Shown: piece after piece, positions 41,581 to 49,459 of the stretch
How positions within the stretch are numbered: position 1 is the stretch's first letter
Layout: each line of letters opens with the position of its first letter
DNA from: Coprobacillus cateniformis
GTDB lineage: Bacteria > Bacillota_I > Bacilli_A > Erysipelotrichales > Coprobacillaceae
Direction: 5' to 3'
NCBI RefSeq assembly: GCF_009767585.1
Contig: NZ_WSNW01000001.1
Coordinates: forward strand, 2,750,041-2,814,040
DNA: 64,000 nt
The notes under the pieces: generated by a model
The model's database searches: none
What the model was told of the DNA's origin: nothing
The model's input: the letters and a program-made list of their open reading frames with translations, nothing else
Made by a program: the position numbers and the translations under genes

Positions 41581-42849
41581 ATGGAAAAACATATTTATCA
41601 AACATATGTACAAGTTTTAAAAGAGGAATTGGTTCCGGCAATGGGATGTACTGAACCGATTGCATTAGCATATTGTGCAAGTAAGTGCTTTGATACACTG
41701 CAAGATGAGGTTCAGTCAGTAGATATTTTTGTCAGTGGAAATATTGTTAAAAATGTCAAGAGTGTTATTGTTCCTAATACTGGTGGCTTAAAAGGTATTG
41801 AGGCGAGTGTTGCTGCAGGAATTGTGGCTGGTGATAGTACAAAGGTATTAGAAGTTATTTCTATTGTTACAAATTTACAAAAAGAAGAAATGCGTCATTT
41901 CTTAGACTCGATATCAATGAAAGTTCAAGCCATTGAAAGTGATTGTGCTTTAGATATTTGTGTTCATCTTCATGGTATTTATCATAATGCCAAAGTTCGT
42001 ATTGCTGGCTATCATACAAATATTGTGTATATTGAAAAAGATGGTGAAGTTCTTTATGAATCTGGTGTGGTTGCATCAAGTGATTCTTCGTTAACTGATC
42101 GTAGTTTATTAAATGTCAAAGATATTTATGAATTTGCAACAACAGTTGCTATTGAGGATGTTCAAGACGTTTTACAAAGACAAATTGATTGTAATTATGC
42201 GATTGCTAAGGAAGGGATTGAAAATAACTGGGGTGCTAATATTGGAAGTATCCTTTTAAAAACTTATGGTGATGATGTCAAGATTAAAGCAAAAGCTTAT
42301 GCAGCAGCAGGCAGTGATGCAAGAATGAGCGGTTGTGAAATGCCAGTTATTATTAATTCTGGTAGTGGAAATCAAGGAATGACAGCATCTTTACCTGTTA
42401 TTATTTATGCTTTGGAAGAAAAGGCAACACAAGAACAATTATATCGTGCTTTGATTATATCTAACTTATGTACAATTCATCAGAAAACAGGAATTGGCAG
42501 ATTATCGGCTTATTGTGGAGCTGTCAGCGCAGGTGTAGGGGCAGGCTGTGGGATTGCTTATCTTAAAGGTGGCGATTATAAAACAATTGCTCATACATTG
42601 GTTAATGCCTTAGCCATTAATTCGGGAATTGTATGTGATGGAGCAAAGCCTTCATGTGCTGCCAAAATAGCTGAGAGTGTAGATGCTGGAATTCTTGGTT
42701 ATTATATGTATAAAAATGGCTGCCAGTTTAAAGGTGGCGATGGGATTGTTTGTAAAGGTGTTGAAAATACAATTCGTAATATTGGACGTTTATCTCGAGA
42801 TGGAATGAAAGAAACAGATAAAGAAATTATTAAAATGATGTGTGATTAA
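41581..42849 (+). CDS. cyuA: L-cysteine desulfidase, CyuA/UPF0597 family
   Basis: 422 residues from the ATG at 41581 behind AAAGAGGTGG; a longer frame that starts in the end of spoVAF is not supported. VPAMGCTEPIALAYCAS holds the first cluster cysteine; SGSGNQGMTASLPVI and GVGAGCGIAYLKGG, and VCDGAKPSCAAKIAESV follow, matching the [4Fe-4S] serine dehydratase-like cysteine desulfidases. It breaks L-cysteine to pyruvate, ammonia and sulfide. A terminator closes the gene. Confidence 0.9.
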   Translation: MEKHIYQTYVQVLKEELVPAMGCTEPIALAYCASKCFDTLQDEVQSVDIFVSGNIVKNVKSVIVPNTGGLKGIEASVAAGIVAGDSTKVLEVISIVTNLQKEEMRHFLDSISMKVQAIESDCALDICVHLHGIYHNAKVRIAGYHTNIVYIEKDGEVLYESGVVASSDSSLTDRSLLNVKDIYEFATTVAIEDVQDVLQRQIDCNYAIAKEGIENNWGANIGSILLKTYGDDVKIKAKAYAAAGSDARMSGCEMPVIINSGSGNQGMTASLPVIIYALEEKATQEQLYRALIISNLCTIHQKTGIGRLSAYCGAVSAGVGAGCGIAYLKGGDYKTIAHTLVNALAINSGIVCDGAKPSCAAKIAESVDAGILGYYMYKNGCQFKGGDGIVCKGVENTIRNIGRLSRDGMKETDKEIIKMMCD

Positions 42850-42861
42850 TATTATATATAA

Positions 42862-42907
42862 AAATAGTCTTGATTTCTCTTTTTGAAATGAAGACTATTT
42901 CATTTTG
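42862..42907 (+). terminator. Terminator of cyuA
   Basis: AAATAGTCTT (42862-42871) pairs perfectly with AAGACTATTT (42891-42900), then CATTTTGTT. Confidence 0.75.
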
Positions 42908-42928
42908 TTATAAATGATAGTTTTCCTA

Positions 42929-42958
42929 TTGACTTTTACTACAATTCTATAATATAAT
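42929..42958 (+). promoter_or_regulatory. Promoter of tRNA-Leu
   Basis: TTGACT (42929-42934), an 18-base spacer and TATAAT (42953-42958), 15 bases before the tRNA. Confidence 0.75.
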
Positions 42959-42973
42959 AATTGAGCACACGAT

Positions 42974-43058
42974 GCCCGAGTGGCGAAATTGGTATACGCA
43001 CAGCACTCAAAATGCTGCGACTCGCGTCATGTCGGTTCGAGTCCGACCTCGGGCACCA
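42974..43058 (+). tRNA. tRNA-Leu (CAA)
   Basis: The acceptor stem GCCCGAG pairs with CTCGGGC and encoded ACCA follows. The anticodon loop CTCAAAA sits on a CAGCA/TGCTG stem, giving anticodon CAA (reads UUG). The long variable arm CTCGCGTCATGTCG-type and the T arm GGTTCGAGTCC fit class II tRNA-Leu. Its 3' end is the junction with the conjugative element and is a typical attB. Confidence 0.95.
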
Positions 43059-43119
43059 TTTGATTTTTGTAAAAAAATGTCAAACGGACTGTATAGATTA
43101 ATAAAAGAAATAATTATGC

Positions 43120-43152
43120 AAGCGATATTCGTTAAAGAATATCGCTTTTTTT
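43120..43152 (+). terminator. Terminator of the tRNA-Leu transcript
   Basis: AAGCGATATTC (43120-43130) pairs perfectly with GAATATCGCTT (43137-43147), followed by a T-run. Confidence 0.85.
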
Positions 43153-43181
43153 CGTATTTAAAACCAAAAGGAGATGAAAAA

Positions 43182-43547
43182 ATGAAAAGAAAAGTATTGT
43201 TACCACGCTCAGATACTGCCAGATGGCAAATATATCCGAGTGATGATGAAGTTTTATTAGTAAAGATGCTGACTAAGTATTCAGAATTAGAAAAAGAAGC
43301 CTACCTTATTAGAATTATGGTCAACTTTTTTGCTGAAGACCAGGAAATGCAACTCAAACTCATTGAATATGCGAGACAGTATATTCGACCTAAGTATGAC
43401 TTACCTAAATCAAGGGAAGCTAGAAAAAAAGTTGCTATTGCTAAATCTGATGCTTTTGTAGGCAATGATATTATGAATCAAGTTAATTATTATATTTCGC
43501 TTATTCAGGAACTTAAAAATACTCCTGAAAAAAGTGAAAAAAATTAA
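43182..43547 (+). CDS. Unrecognised first protein of the ICE
   Basis: 121 residues from the ATG at 43182 with AAAGGAG at 43168-43173; the open frame reaches back through the tRNA, which is an artefact. Very basic at both ends, helical in the middle, no motif that I know. The section KYDLPKSREARKKVAIAKSD could bind DNA. First gene inside the element, so a role in its control or transfer is possible. Confidence 0.6.
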   Translation: MKRKVLLPRSDTARWQIYPSDDEVLLVKMLTKYSELEKEAYLIRIMVNFFAEDQEMQLKLIEYARQYIRPKYDLPKSREARKKVAIAKSDAFVGNDIMNQVNYYISLIQELKNTPEKSEKN

Positions 43548-43551
43548 AAAT

Positions 43552-43570
43552 CATTAAAGTTCCTTTAATG
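43552..43570. repeat. Perfect hairpin before 43604
   Basis: CATTAAA and TTTAATG around GTTCC. There is no T-run, so it is not an obvious terminator; it could be a regulatory or oriT-like structure. Confidence 0.4.
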
Positions 43571-43603
43571 TTTATATAAAGCGAGGAACTGACTGGAGGT
43601 ACC

Positions 43604-44650
43604 ATGAGCACAAGAAGTCTTGAATTTACTGGACAATTTATACAACGCTTAGATATACATGAACGTTGCATTATAAAAGAATTTACTGAAGAAAAATTTT
43701 ATTCTAATATGATCAATCCTCATAAGGCAATTAATACACTTTTAGCTTATGAAGATTTTAGAAATCATAAGAATAAGATATATGCGGTATATTTAAGGGT
43801 TATGATTCCAATAGGATTAACAAAATCACAAGAACATGAACTAATTAAAAATTTTATGCTTAAAGTAAGTCTTAATTATAAGATGATCTGTTATTTATAT
43901 AAGTTTATAACTAAGGGTAAAGGTAGATATATAGATGTTATAGCCTTTGATAGATATATTTATGAAAAACCTGAAGAGGAAGAACTACGTTATCAACGTG
44001 ATATGTATATCAATAGAAAGACTGGAAGAACTACAAAAGCTAATGATCCTGATGCAATTCATCGTTGTAAAAAAGGAGAGGTAAGAAGAGATAAAGATGG
44101 AAATCCAATAAAAAGGATTATCACAGTATCTAATAAGCAAAGGTATTTTAATTATTCACCTACTGGAAAAGGTGAAGTTTGTATGGAAAGAAAGAAAATG
44201 TTTATTTCATTAATTGATTATTTAAAAAACTTATTAATTCAAGCATTTTCTAGAGTTGTTCAAACGATGCAATTACCTCTAAGACTTAAAAATAAGCAAT
44301 ATGATAGATCTTATAGCAAGAATAAACGTATTAAAATCTTAAATTATAATCAAAGAATCAATCTAATCAATCTAAAATTAGCTAGAATACAAGATACTTT
44401 TTATAGAAGAAAAGTCCTTGGGGCTTCACATGATGAAGCATTAAAGTCATTTAATGAAATGTTTTATGGTCTAGTAAAAATAACACAAAACGAAGAATTT
44501 AAAATCAGTAGTAAAAAAGATTATAAAGTTAGTATATCTCTAACTAAACATCTATCATTTAGACAATTAAATGATAATTTAAATCTATTTGTGAAAATAG
44601 CCAATAGAAGAATAGATAAATGGTATGAAGAATATTTAGCCATTGAATAA
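43604..44650 (+). CDS. Unrecognised 348-residue protein of the ICE
   Basis: Basic, globular-looking protein behind CTGGAGGTACC. The block YAVYLRVMIPIGLTKSQEHEL followed by GRYIDVIAFDRYIYEKP recalls the start of plasmid relaxase or Rep proteins, where strands precede a metal site, but no clear H-x-H metal pair or tyrosine motif is present. The middle (INRKTGRTTKANDPDAIHR, RRDKDGNPIKRIITVSNKQR) is highly charged and may bind nucleic acid. I do not assign a function. Confidence 0.6.
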   Translation: MSTRSLEFTGQFIQRLDIHERCIIKEFTEEKFYSNMINPHKAINTLLAYEDFRNHKNKIYAVYLRVMIPIGLTKSQEHELIKNFMLKVSLNYKMICYLYKFITKGKGRYIDVIAFDRYIYEKPEEEELRYQRDMYINRKTGRTTKANDPDAIHRCKKGEVRRDKDGNPIKRIITVSNKQRYFNYSPTGKGEVCMERKKMFISLIDYLKNLLIQAFSRVVQTMQLPLRLKNKQYDRSYSKNKRIKILNYNQRINLINLKLARIQDTFYRRKVLGASHDEALKSFNEMFYGLVKITQNEEFKISSKKDYKVSISLTKHLSFRQLNDNLNLFVKIANRRIDKWYEEYLAIE

Positions 44651-44664
44651 AAGAGGTGAATATC

Positions 44665-44862
44665 ATGAAAACGAGTAAAAAAAGTGTTATGGGATTAGTT
44701 GGTTGCATTACTTCCTGGTGTGAAGATGAAGAAGTGCTAGAAATCATGCTAAATGAAGTGAAAAATATAATTGGCACTATAGATAAGTTAGAGCAAGAAA
44801 ATATTTTTCTTAAAGCGAGATTATCTAATCTAAACGAGAAAGAGGTCATAAAAAATGCATAG
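44665..44862 (+). CDS. Small coiled-coil protein
   Basis: 65 residues from the ATG at 44665 behind AAAGAGGTGA. The C-terminal half (IDKLEQENIFLKARLSNLNE) has a clear heptad pattern; the N-terminal half contains a lone pair of Cys. It overlaps the nuclease gene by 8 bases. Unknown role. Confidence 0.6.
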   Translation: MKTSKKSVMGLVGCITSWCEDEEVLEIMLNEVKNIIGTIDKLEQENIFLKARLSNLNEKEVIKNA

Positions 44863-45406
44863 ATCAAACTTAAAAGTTTTTCAGAAAACTATCAATGTAT
44901 TAAAAAACAAAAAACTTAGAGTCGTTTTAATTTTAGTGATTTTTTCAATATTTATTATTAATTTTTCACATCAATATATTAATGAGCACATAGTTTTAGA
45001 TTCAAATCAGGTTACTCTAAGTAAATGTGTAGATGGAGATACTGCACATTTCTATATAAATGGTAAGAATGTTAAAGTCAGATTCTTGGCAATAGATACT
45101 CCTGAAACAGTTAAACCAGGAACACCAGTTCAGCCATATGGCAAAGAAGCAAGTGAATTTACATCTAATGCATTAAAAAATGCAAAAGAGATTAGATTAG
45201 AATATGAGGAATCTAATAAAATAGATAAATACAATCGAACTTTAGCTTATGTATTTGTTGATGGTGAATTGCTTCAAGAGCAACTTTTGCTGAAAGGTTA
45301 TGCGAAAATGACATGTTTATGTAATAATTATCGATACTCTTCAATTTTGAATGCTGCTGAAAGAAAAGCTAAAGAAAATAAGTTAGGATTGTGGGGGCAT
45401 AAATGA
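44855..45406 (+). CDS. Membrane-anchored staphylococcal-type nuclease
   Basis: 183 residues. One N-terminal membrane helix (VVLILVIFSIFIINF) is followed by a thermonuclease domain: CVDGDTAHF with the calcium Asp, KVRFLAIDTPET with the catalytic Arg, DKYNRTLAYVFVDG and the closing LLLKGYAKM and RKAKENKLGLWG. It should act outside the membrane on DNA or RNA. On an ICE it may remove competing DNA or help DNA pass the wall (inference). Confidence 0.85.
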   Translation: MHRSNLKVFQKTINVLKNKKLRVVLILVIFSIFIINFSHQYINEHIVLDSNQVTLSKCVDGDTAHFYINGKNVKVRFLAIDTPETVKPGTPVQPYGKEASEFTSNALKNAKEIRLEYEESNKIDKYNRTLAYVFVDGELLQEQLLLKGYAKMTCLCNNYRYSSILNAAERKAKENKLGLWGHK

Positions 45407-45615
45407 TGGCTATATTACAAGTTATTAAAACAATTATTAGGTATGAATGCGAATGTCCTCATTGTCACAATAAATTAAAAAGTGATGATATTTATAGCCC
45501 GTTTTATGGTATATCAGATAATGAAGTTTTTGAAATAGTACATGGTGATGAAATTGAAATAGAATGTCCAGAATGCAATTATCAATTTAAAATTGATGAA
45601 GTCGATTGGGAATAG
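45403..45615 (+). CDS. Small zinc-ribbon protein
   Basis: 70 residues with two Cys pairs (CECPHCHN and ECPECNYQF), a zinc ribbon, and an acidic centre. The first codons overlap the nuclease stop. Unknown role; zinc ribbons of this size are often nucleic-acid or protein adaptors. Confidence 0.6.
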   Translation: MMAILQVIKTIIRYECECPHCHNKLKSDDIYSPFYGISDNEVFEIVHGDEIEIECPECNYQFKIDEVDWE

Positions 45616-45628
45616 GAGTAGATAAAAT

Positions 45629-45871
45629 ATGGATGTAAATATAATAGAACTTAAAAATTTATTAAATAGTATTAATGAAGATAGTGATGGTATTGAAGAG
45701 ATTCTACAAGATATAGATGATACATTTGAATTTGTAGAATACTTACAGAGATTACGAAAAGAAGCAGTAGATATAATGGACATAGCATCAGGTGATGAAT
45801 TTCTTAAATATCGTTATAAATCTGAAACACTATTAGAAATTATAAACATAATTTATATATTTTTTATATAG
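45629..45871 (+). CDS. Small acidic protein
   Basis: 80 residues, strongly acidic in the first half (NSINEDSDGIEEILQDIDDT) and hydrophobic at the end (ETLLEIINIIYIFFI). No recognised family. First of a run of small acidic ICE proteins. Confidence 0.5.
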   Translation: MDVNIIELKNLLNSINEDSDGIEEILQDIDDTFEFVEYLQRLRKEAVDIMDIASGDEFLKYRYKSETLLEIINIIYIFFI

Positions 45872-45903
45872 CATTATTAATTTAAGAAATAGGAGAACAA
45901 ATA

Positions 45904-46101
45904 ATGACAGTAGATGAAATTTTAGATGTAGCTATTAATGGTGAAATTTGTATTTGGGATTATGAAAGAAATGACTTTGTTGATTTGGGGAATCCACTTA
46001 ATTATTATCAGCTCAATGAATTAGAGTTGTTGGATAAAGAAGTTATAAATATTGAGGCTCAGGATTCTTATATTAATGTTACTATTGATTCAGGAGAATA
46101 A
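45904..46101 (+). CDS. Small acidic protein, paralogue of 47634
   Basis: 65 residues behind AGGAGAACAA. It aligns along its length with the protein at 47634 (TVDEILDVA ... YYQLNELELLDKEVINIEA versus TVEDILGLS ... YYTLLELDLLHREIETIGA), so the two are paralogues in one operon. Acidic, no Cys, no helix-turn-helix. Role unknown; DNA-mimic or antirestriction is a speculative option for such proteins on conjugative DNA. Confidence 0.6.
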   Translation: MTVDEILDVAINGEICIWDYERNDFVDLGNPLNYYQLNELELLDKEVINIEAQDSYINVTIDSGE

Positions 46102-46105
46102 TGGA

Positions 46106-46360
46106 ATGGGAAAATTATATATAAGTTATGAAGCCATTGAAGAAATGGGAAAAGACTATTTTGAAAATAAATCTTATGAAGATTATGTGGATTTAGCAAA
46201 GTTTGATATTGTACATTTAGATGATGGATTATGGCTTCAACAAGATGATGATGGGGATCTTTATATTTCTTATAATGATTATGATGATTTTCAATTCTAT
46301 GATGTTGAAGAGTTAAGCAATTTAAAAAATGCTGATACAGTTTTAAAAGATTTCAAATAA
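46106..46360 (+). CDS. Small very acidic protein
   Basis: 85 residues from the ATG at 46106, 9 bases after AGGAG. Asp and Glu dominate (LQQDDDGDLYISYNDYDDFQ) with many Tyr. No recognised family. The charge pattern is like DNA-mimic proteins, which is only a resemblance. Confidence 0.55.
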   Translation: MGKLYISYEAIEEMGKDYFENKSYEDYVDLAKFDIVHLDDGLWLQQDDDGDLYISYNDYDDFQFYDVEELSNLKNADTVLKDFK

Positions 46361-46376
46361 AGATTGGAGATATTAT

Positions 46377-46595
46377 ATGAAAAAAATTATTGAATTCTTA
46401 AAAAAAGTATTACCAATGCTTATGCGTTGTATATGGATTTTGATAGTTGTATTTAATACAGCTAGTCTTATGATTGGTTTTATTGCCTTTGCTCTTACAT
46501 CTAATCAAACATATGTGTCGAATGTTTTAGAAATATCAATGCTGATGGCTATTGGTATAACTGGACTGATTGAAAACTTAAAAAAGAAAGTTTAA
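46377..46595 (+). CDS. Small membrane protein
   Basis: 72 residues with two hydrophobic helices (RCIWILIVVFNTASLMIGF and the segment near residue 55) and Lys-rich ends. Preceded by TTGGAGATA. No family recognised. Confidence 0.55.
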   Translation: MKKIIEFLKKVLPMLMRCIWILIVVFNTASLMIGFIAFALTSNQTYVSNVLEISMLMAIGITGLIENLKKKV

Positions 46596-46612
46596 AGGTG
46601 ATGTAATAGAAT

Positions 46613-46969
46613 ATGGTGCTCTTCATAAAAACTAACAAATATTGGAAAGTAAGAAGTATATTAAAAATAACATTATACATGATAATTCAAATATTAGTAA
46701 TTTATATAATTTGTAACTATGAAAATACATTACAGTATATTTTGAAAGAATGGATAAATCAAAAGATTTTATTTGATGAAACTTTCTTAACACTAATATA
46801 CATCATATCATCTGTACAACTTACAAGTTTTCAACAATTAATTATGTTTACAATTATGGTTTTACCTATCTGTTTAGTTATTATGATGTTCTTAGTAGGG
46901 GATGTTATGGTAATTGAAATTAAAGATCTAGTTTGTAAATTATTAGAGGAGAAAAACAAAAATGTATAA
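46613..46969 (+). CDS. Membrane protein, unrecognised
   Basis: 118 residues with about three membrane helices (ITLYMIIQILVIYIICNY, then a Leu/Ile-rich stretch, then IMVLPICLVIMMFLVG). Follows the small membrane protein gene closely and may form a unit with it. Confidence 0.5.
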   Translation: MVLFIKTNKYWKVRSILKITLYMIIQILVIYIICNYENTLQYILKEWINQKILFDETFLTLIYIISSVQLTSFQQLIMFTIMVLPICLVIMMFLVGDVMVIEIKDLVCKLLEEKNKNV

Positions 46970-47129
46970 AATATTAGTTAACAGTCAAATGAAAATGACG
47001 AACATTGAATTCACTTGTTATGTAAAATCAATTATGAGAAGAATCTCATCTAAATATATTATAGAAAAATGTACTTATTCTAAAAATGATTTTCAAAGAT
47101 TAGATGGAGCAATTATCAAGTATAAATAA
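46962..47129 (+). CDS. Small basic protein, 55 residues
   Basis: ATG 46962 lies 10 bases after GAGGAG and overlaps the preceding gene by 8 bases. The product is basic with a RRISSKYIIEKCTYSKNDFQ centre and no known motif. Operon position and ribosome-binding site support expression. Confidence 0.5.
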   Translation: MYKILVNSQMKMTNIEFTCYVKSIMRRISSKYIIEKCTYSKNDFQRLDGAIIKYK

Positions 47130-47167
47130 TATTTAAAACTGCTCTAAAATATGAAAGGAAAGATAGC

Positions 47168-47614
47168 ATGATAAAATTAAGTTTTAAAGATATTGATGAT
47201 CTTTATATAAACATATGTAATGGCAAGATACAAATGAATTTATATAATTATTTTCAGCAACAACTGTATTATCATATTTATTACGATCAACCAGTAGTAA
47301 CCAAAGATACATTATTTAACCATGTCATTTTAGAATTTGAAAATTGTCAAATTAATGATTTGAAATTTGAAAATCAAAATCAAGAAATTACTCTATTAAA
47401 ACATATTATAATCAGTACTTTTGACCTTTATCAATCTGAACAGATTAAATCACTTACAAAAATCGCATTTAAAAATGAGTGTGAATTGTTCCTAGAGGAT
47501 ATAGGATTCTATTTCGATGATTATAAACGAAATTTACTGGACAATAGAGATATAGGAGAAATTCTAAAATTTACAATGCAATATTATGATAAGGCCTATA
47601 AATTATGGAAATGA
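47168..47614 (+). CDS. Unrecognised ICE protein
   Basis: 148 residues behind GAAAGGAAAG. Mixed alpha/beta-like sequence with several Tyr and Gln, mildly acidic, no motif that I recognise. Part of the small-gene operon. Confidence 0.5.
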   Translation: MIKLSFKDIDDLYINICNGKIQMNLYNYFQQQLYYHIYYDQPVVTKDTLFNHVILEFENCQINDLKFENQNQEITLLKHIIISTFDLYQSEQIKSLTKIAFKNECELFLEDIGFYFDDYKRNLLDNRDIGEILKFTMQYYDKAYKLWK

Positions 47615-47633
47615 CAAAAGAAAGGAAATAAGT

Positions 47634-47834
47634 ATGAAACTAACAGTTGAAGATATTTTAGGATTGAGTGAAGAGGAATATATCATGGTATATGATGAAA
47701 ATAAAGAAGAATATTTTAAAGATAAAAATGGATACACTGATCTTAGTTATTATACTTTGCTTGAGTTAGATTTGTTGCATAGAGAGATAGAAACTATAGG
47801 AGCAGATGATTATGTGGTGTGTAATATTAAGTAA
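47634..47834 (+). CDS. Small acidic protein, paralogue of 45904
   Basis: 66 residues from the ATG at 47634 behind AAAGGAAATA; a longer frame starting inside the preceding gene is not supported. Alignment with 45904 covers the whole length, including the shared D-E-x-Y/D-x-x-F-x-D region and the YYxLxELxLLxxEI centre. Confidence 0.6.
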   Translation: MKLTVEDILGLSEEEYIMVYDENKEEYFKDKNGYTDLSYYTLLELDLLHREIETIGADDYVVCNIK

Positions 47835-47856
47835 AGAAAAAGCAAGGACTTTTTGA

Positions 47857-48114
47857 TTAGTCATTGCCTATTTCTAAATCAGATTTTTTAAAAGTCATGA
47901 TCACTTCTTTTGTTTCAAGATCACGTAGACATAGTTCTGAATGAGTAAGATCTCCGAGTTCAATTAGATCTTGTACTTTATATGCGTTTTTCTTTGCCTT
48001 ATTATTTAAGGTTTGTGGAAATATATTTAACTGTCTTGCATAATCAGCAAATGAAAAACCATATCGACTTAATACACTTTTGATTTTACTTGTAATAGTA
48101 ACCAATGTTCTCAC
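47857..48114 (-). CDS. HTH regulator of the ICE maintenance operon
   Basis: Up to 85 residues. SKIKSVLSRYGFSFADYARQ then FPQTLNNKAKKNAYKVQDLI fits an XRE-like HTH, with a short C-terminal strand region (ETKEVIMTFKKSDLEI). GTG 48114 overlaps GAGGTG; TTG 48105 is better spaced from that site, so the start is uncertain. It is the only minus-strand gene of this stretch and faces the parAB operon across two matching operators, so it probably represses that operon and itself. Confidence 0.7.
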   Translation of the reverse strand: MRTLVTITSKIKSVLSRYGFSFADYARQLNIFPQTLNNKAKKNAYKVQDLIELGDLTHSELCLRDLETKEVIMTFKKSDLEIGND

Positions 48115-48164
48115 CTCAATATCATAATATCATTTAATTACTTAATAATCAAATGAAATTATTA

Positions 48165-48216
48165 TATAAGTAAAACAACTTATAAAACAATTGGCAAAAT
48201 AAGTAAATGTACTTAT
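48165..48216. promoter_or_regulatory. Two operator palindromes
   Basis: TATAAGT-N6-ACTTATA (48165-48184) and ATAAGTA-AATG-TACTTAT (48199-48216) are spaced about 33 bases centre to centre, three helical turns. The second covers the spacer and the edge of the -10 box of the promoter at 48191. Confidence 0.75.
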
Positions 48217-48219
48217 AAT
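48191..48219 (+). promoter_or_regulatory. Main promoter of the parAB operon
   Basis: TTGGCA (48191-48196), a 17-base spacer and perfect TATAAT (48214-48219), the best promoter of the ICE in this window. An operator overlaps it. Confidence 0.8.
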
Positions 48220-48248
48220 ATAAGTGTAGAATAAAAAGGAGGAAAGTT

Positions 48249-48548
48249 ATGAAGGTAATAGGTTATGTTTTTGATCAGCCAAATGGATGTTATCAATATA
48301 AATATTATTTTGAAGGATCACTTCAAAAAATATCTACATTCATACTTCAGAATAGGATGAAATGTAAAAAAATAACAATTACAGATATTGCTGATTGTCT
48401 GATTTGTACATATGATGATGGAATATTCTATTTTGGTGTCGATACAGAAGTTGCTGAAGCAATAGTGCAAATGGTTAATGAGGCAATTTACTTGAAACCA
48501 ATACAATTTAAATTAAATAGTGATTATGACATGGAGGAAATAGAATGA
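48249..48548 (+). CDS. Unrecognised protein, first gene of the parAB operon
   Basis: 99 residues behind AAAAAGGAGG. YVFDQPNGCYQYKYYFEGS at the N-terminus and an acidic tail (DYDMEEIE); beta-rich appearance. No known family. The stop overlaps the next start (ATGA). Confidence 0.55.
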   Translation: MKVIGYVFDQPNGCYQYKYYFEGSLQKISTFILQNRMKCKKITITDIADCLICTYDDGIFYFGVDTEVAEAIVQMVNEAIYLKPIQFKLNSDYDMEEIE

Positions 48549-48706
48549 TTAAAATGAGAATTGAATTTTATAAAGATGAAGAATTAGAAGAAGCAATCAA
48601 ATTTCTAGAAACACAATATCAAATTATTGATAGAAGTAAGGTTACCAATTCAAAAAAAGAATTTAATAAGATGAGACTTATTCATTTAGAATTAGTTAAA
48701 AAATAA
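48545..48706 (+). CDS. Small charged protein, 53 residues
   Basis: ATG 48545 overlaps the preceding stop. The product is helical and charged (FYKDEELEEAIKFLETQYQ). Its stop lies 3 bases before the first 19-bp palindrome. Unknown role. Confidence 0.5.
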   Translation: MIKMRIEFYKDEELEEAIKFLETQYQIIDRSKVTNSKKEFNKMRLIHLELVKK

Positions 48707-48709
48707 AAA

Positions 48710-48728
48710 TGTACCAGTCACTGGTACA
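48710..48728. repeat. 19-bp palindrome, copy 1
   Basis: TGTACCAGTCACTGGTACA, a perfect palindrome around a central C. It lies between a 53-residue gene and parA, 14 bases before the parA start. No T-run follows. Confidence 0.85.
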
Positions 48729-48741
48729 AATGGAGGAAAAT

Positions 48742-49458
48742 ATGAACGTAATCGGAATCGTAAATCGTAAAGGTGGAGTTGGAAAAACAACCACTGCAAA
48801 AAATTTAGCTTATAGCCTTATACTGGAAAATAAAAAAGTATTGTTATTGGACTTTGATCCACAATGCAATAGCACAAAGGGATTAGCAAGCAGAAAGTTT
48901 AATAAAACAGTATCAAATGTATTAAAAAATGAAAAAATCGAAAGATGTATATATAACACAAGATATGGAATTGATATTATACCAGGTGATTTATATTTAG
49001 CATCTGAATCAATTGAAAAAAATATACTGAGAAATCAATTGCAGCTTCTCAACACTCAATATGATTATATTATCATTGATACATCACCATATTTTAATGA
49101 GTTAACTGCCGAGATACTTCTTGTATCAGATCTTATTATTATACCAACTGAAATTGAAGTTGATTCACTGGATGCTATGACAACAACCATTAATGAACTT
49201 AATTATTTATGTGGGAGTCAGATAACATTTAAACTACTTTTTACAAAAGTAGAGAGTTTAAAGACTATAGAAAATGATATAGAAGAACTTGATACAATTT
49301 ATGTTGACCATAGATTTCAAACATATATTAGATATCACAAATATGCAGTACAACGTGCTAGAAAGTATCATCAACCACTTGCCAAAAGATACAAGATGGC
49401 TAATGTCACAAAAGATTATAAAGCACTGGCCAAAGAAATTATAAAGGAGGGAATCTAA
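48742..49458 (+). CDS. parA: ParA-family partition ATPase
   Basis: 238 residues from the ATG at 48742 behind TGGAGG. Deviant Walker A IVNRKGGVGKTTTAKN at the N-terminus, Walker A' LLLDFDPQCNSTKG and IIDTSPYFNELTAEIL. With ParB it would keep the excised circle from being lost. It is the 48709-frame minus its unsupported N-terminal extension, which would run through the palindrome. Confidence 0.95.
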   Translation: MNVIGIVNRKGGVGKTTTAKNLAYSLILENKKVLLLDFDPQCNSTKGLASRKFNKTVSNVLKNEKIERCIYNTRYGIDIIPGDLYLASESIEKNILRNQLQLLNTQYDYIIIDTSPYFNELTAEILLVSDLIIIPTEIEVDSLDAMTTTINELNYLCGSQITFKLLFTKVESLKTIENDIEELDTIYVDHRFQTYIRYHKYAVQRARKYHQPLAKRYKMANVTKDYKALAKEIIKEGI

Positions 49459-49459
49459 A

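Noticed and set aside
42972..43181. Open reading frame running through the tRNA-Leu gene into the first ICE gene
   Set aside because: The first 70 codons are the tRNA and its terminator; a ribosome-binding site and ATG at 43182 give the real start.
43604..44650. Calling the 348-residue protein the ICE relaxase
   Set aside because: No metal-binding histidine pair or relaxase tyrosine motif can be pointed to; the true relaxase probably lies beyond the window.
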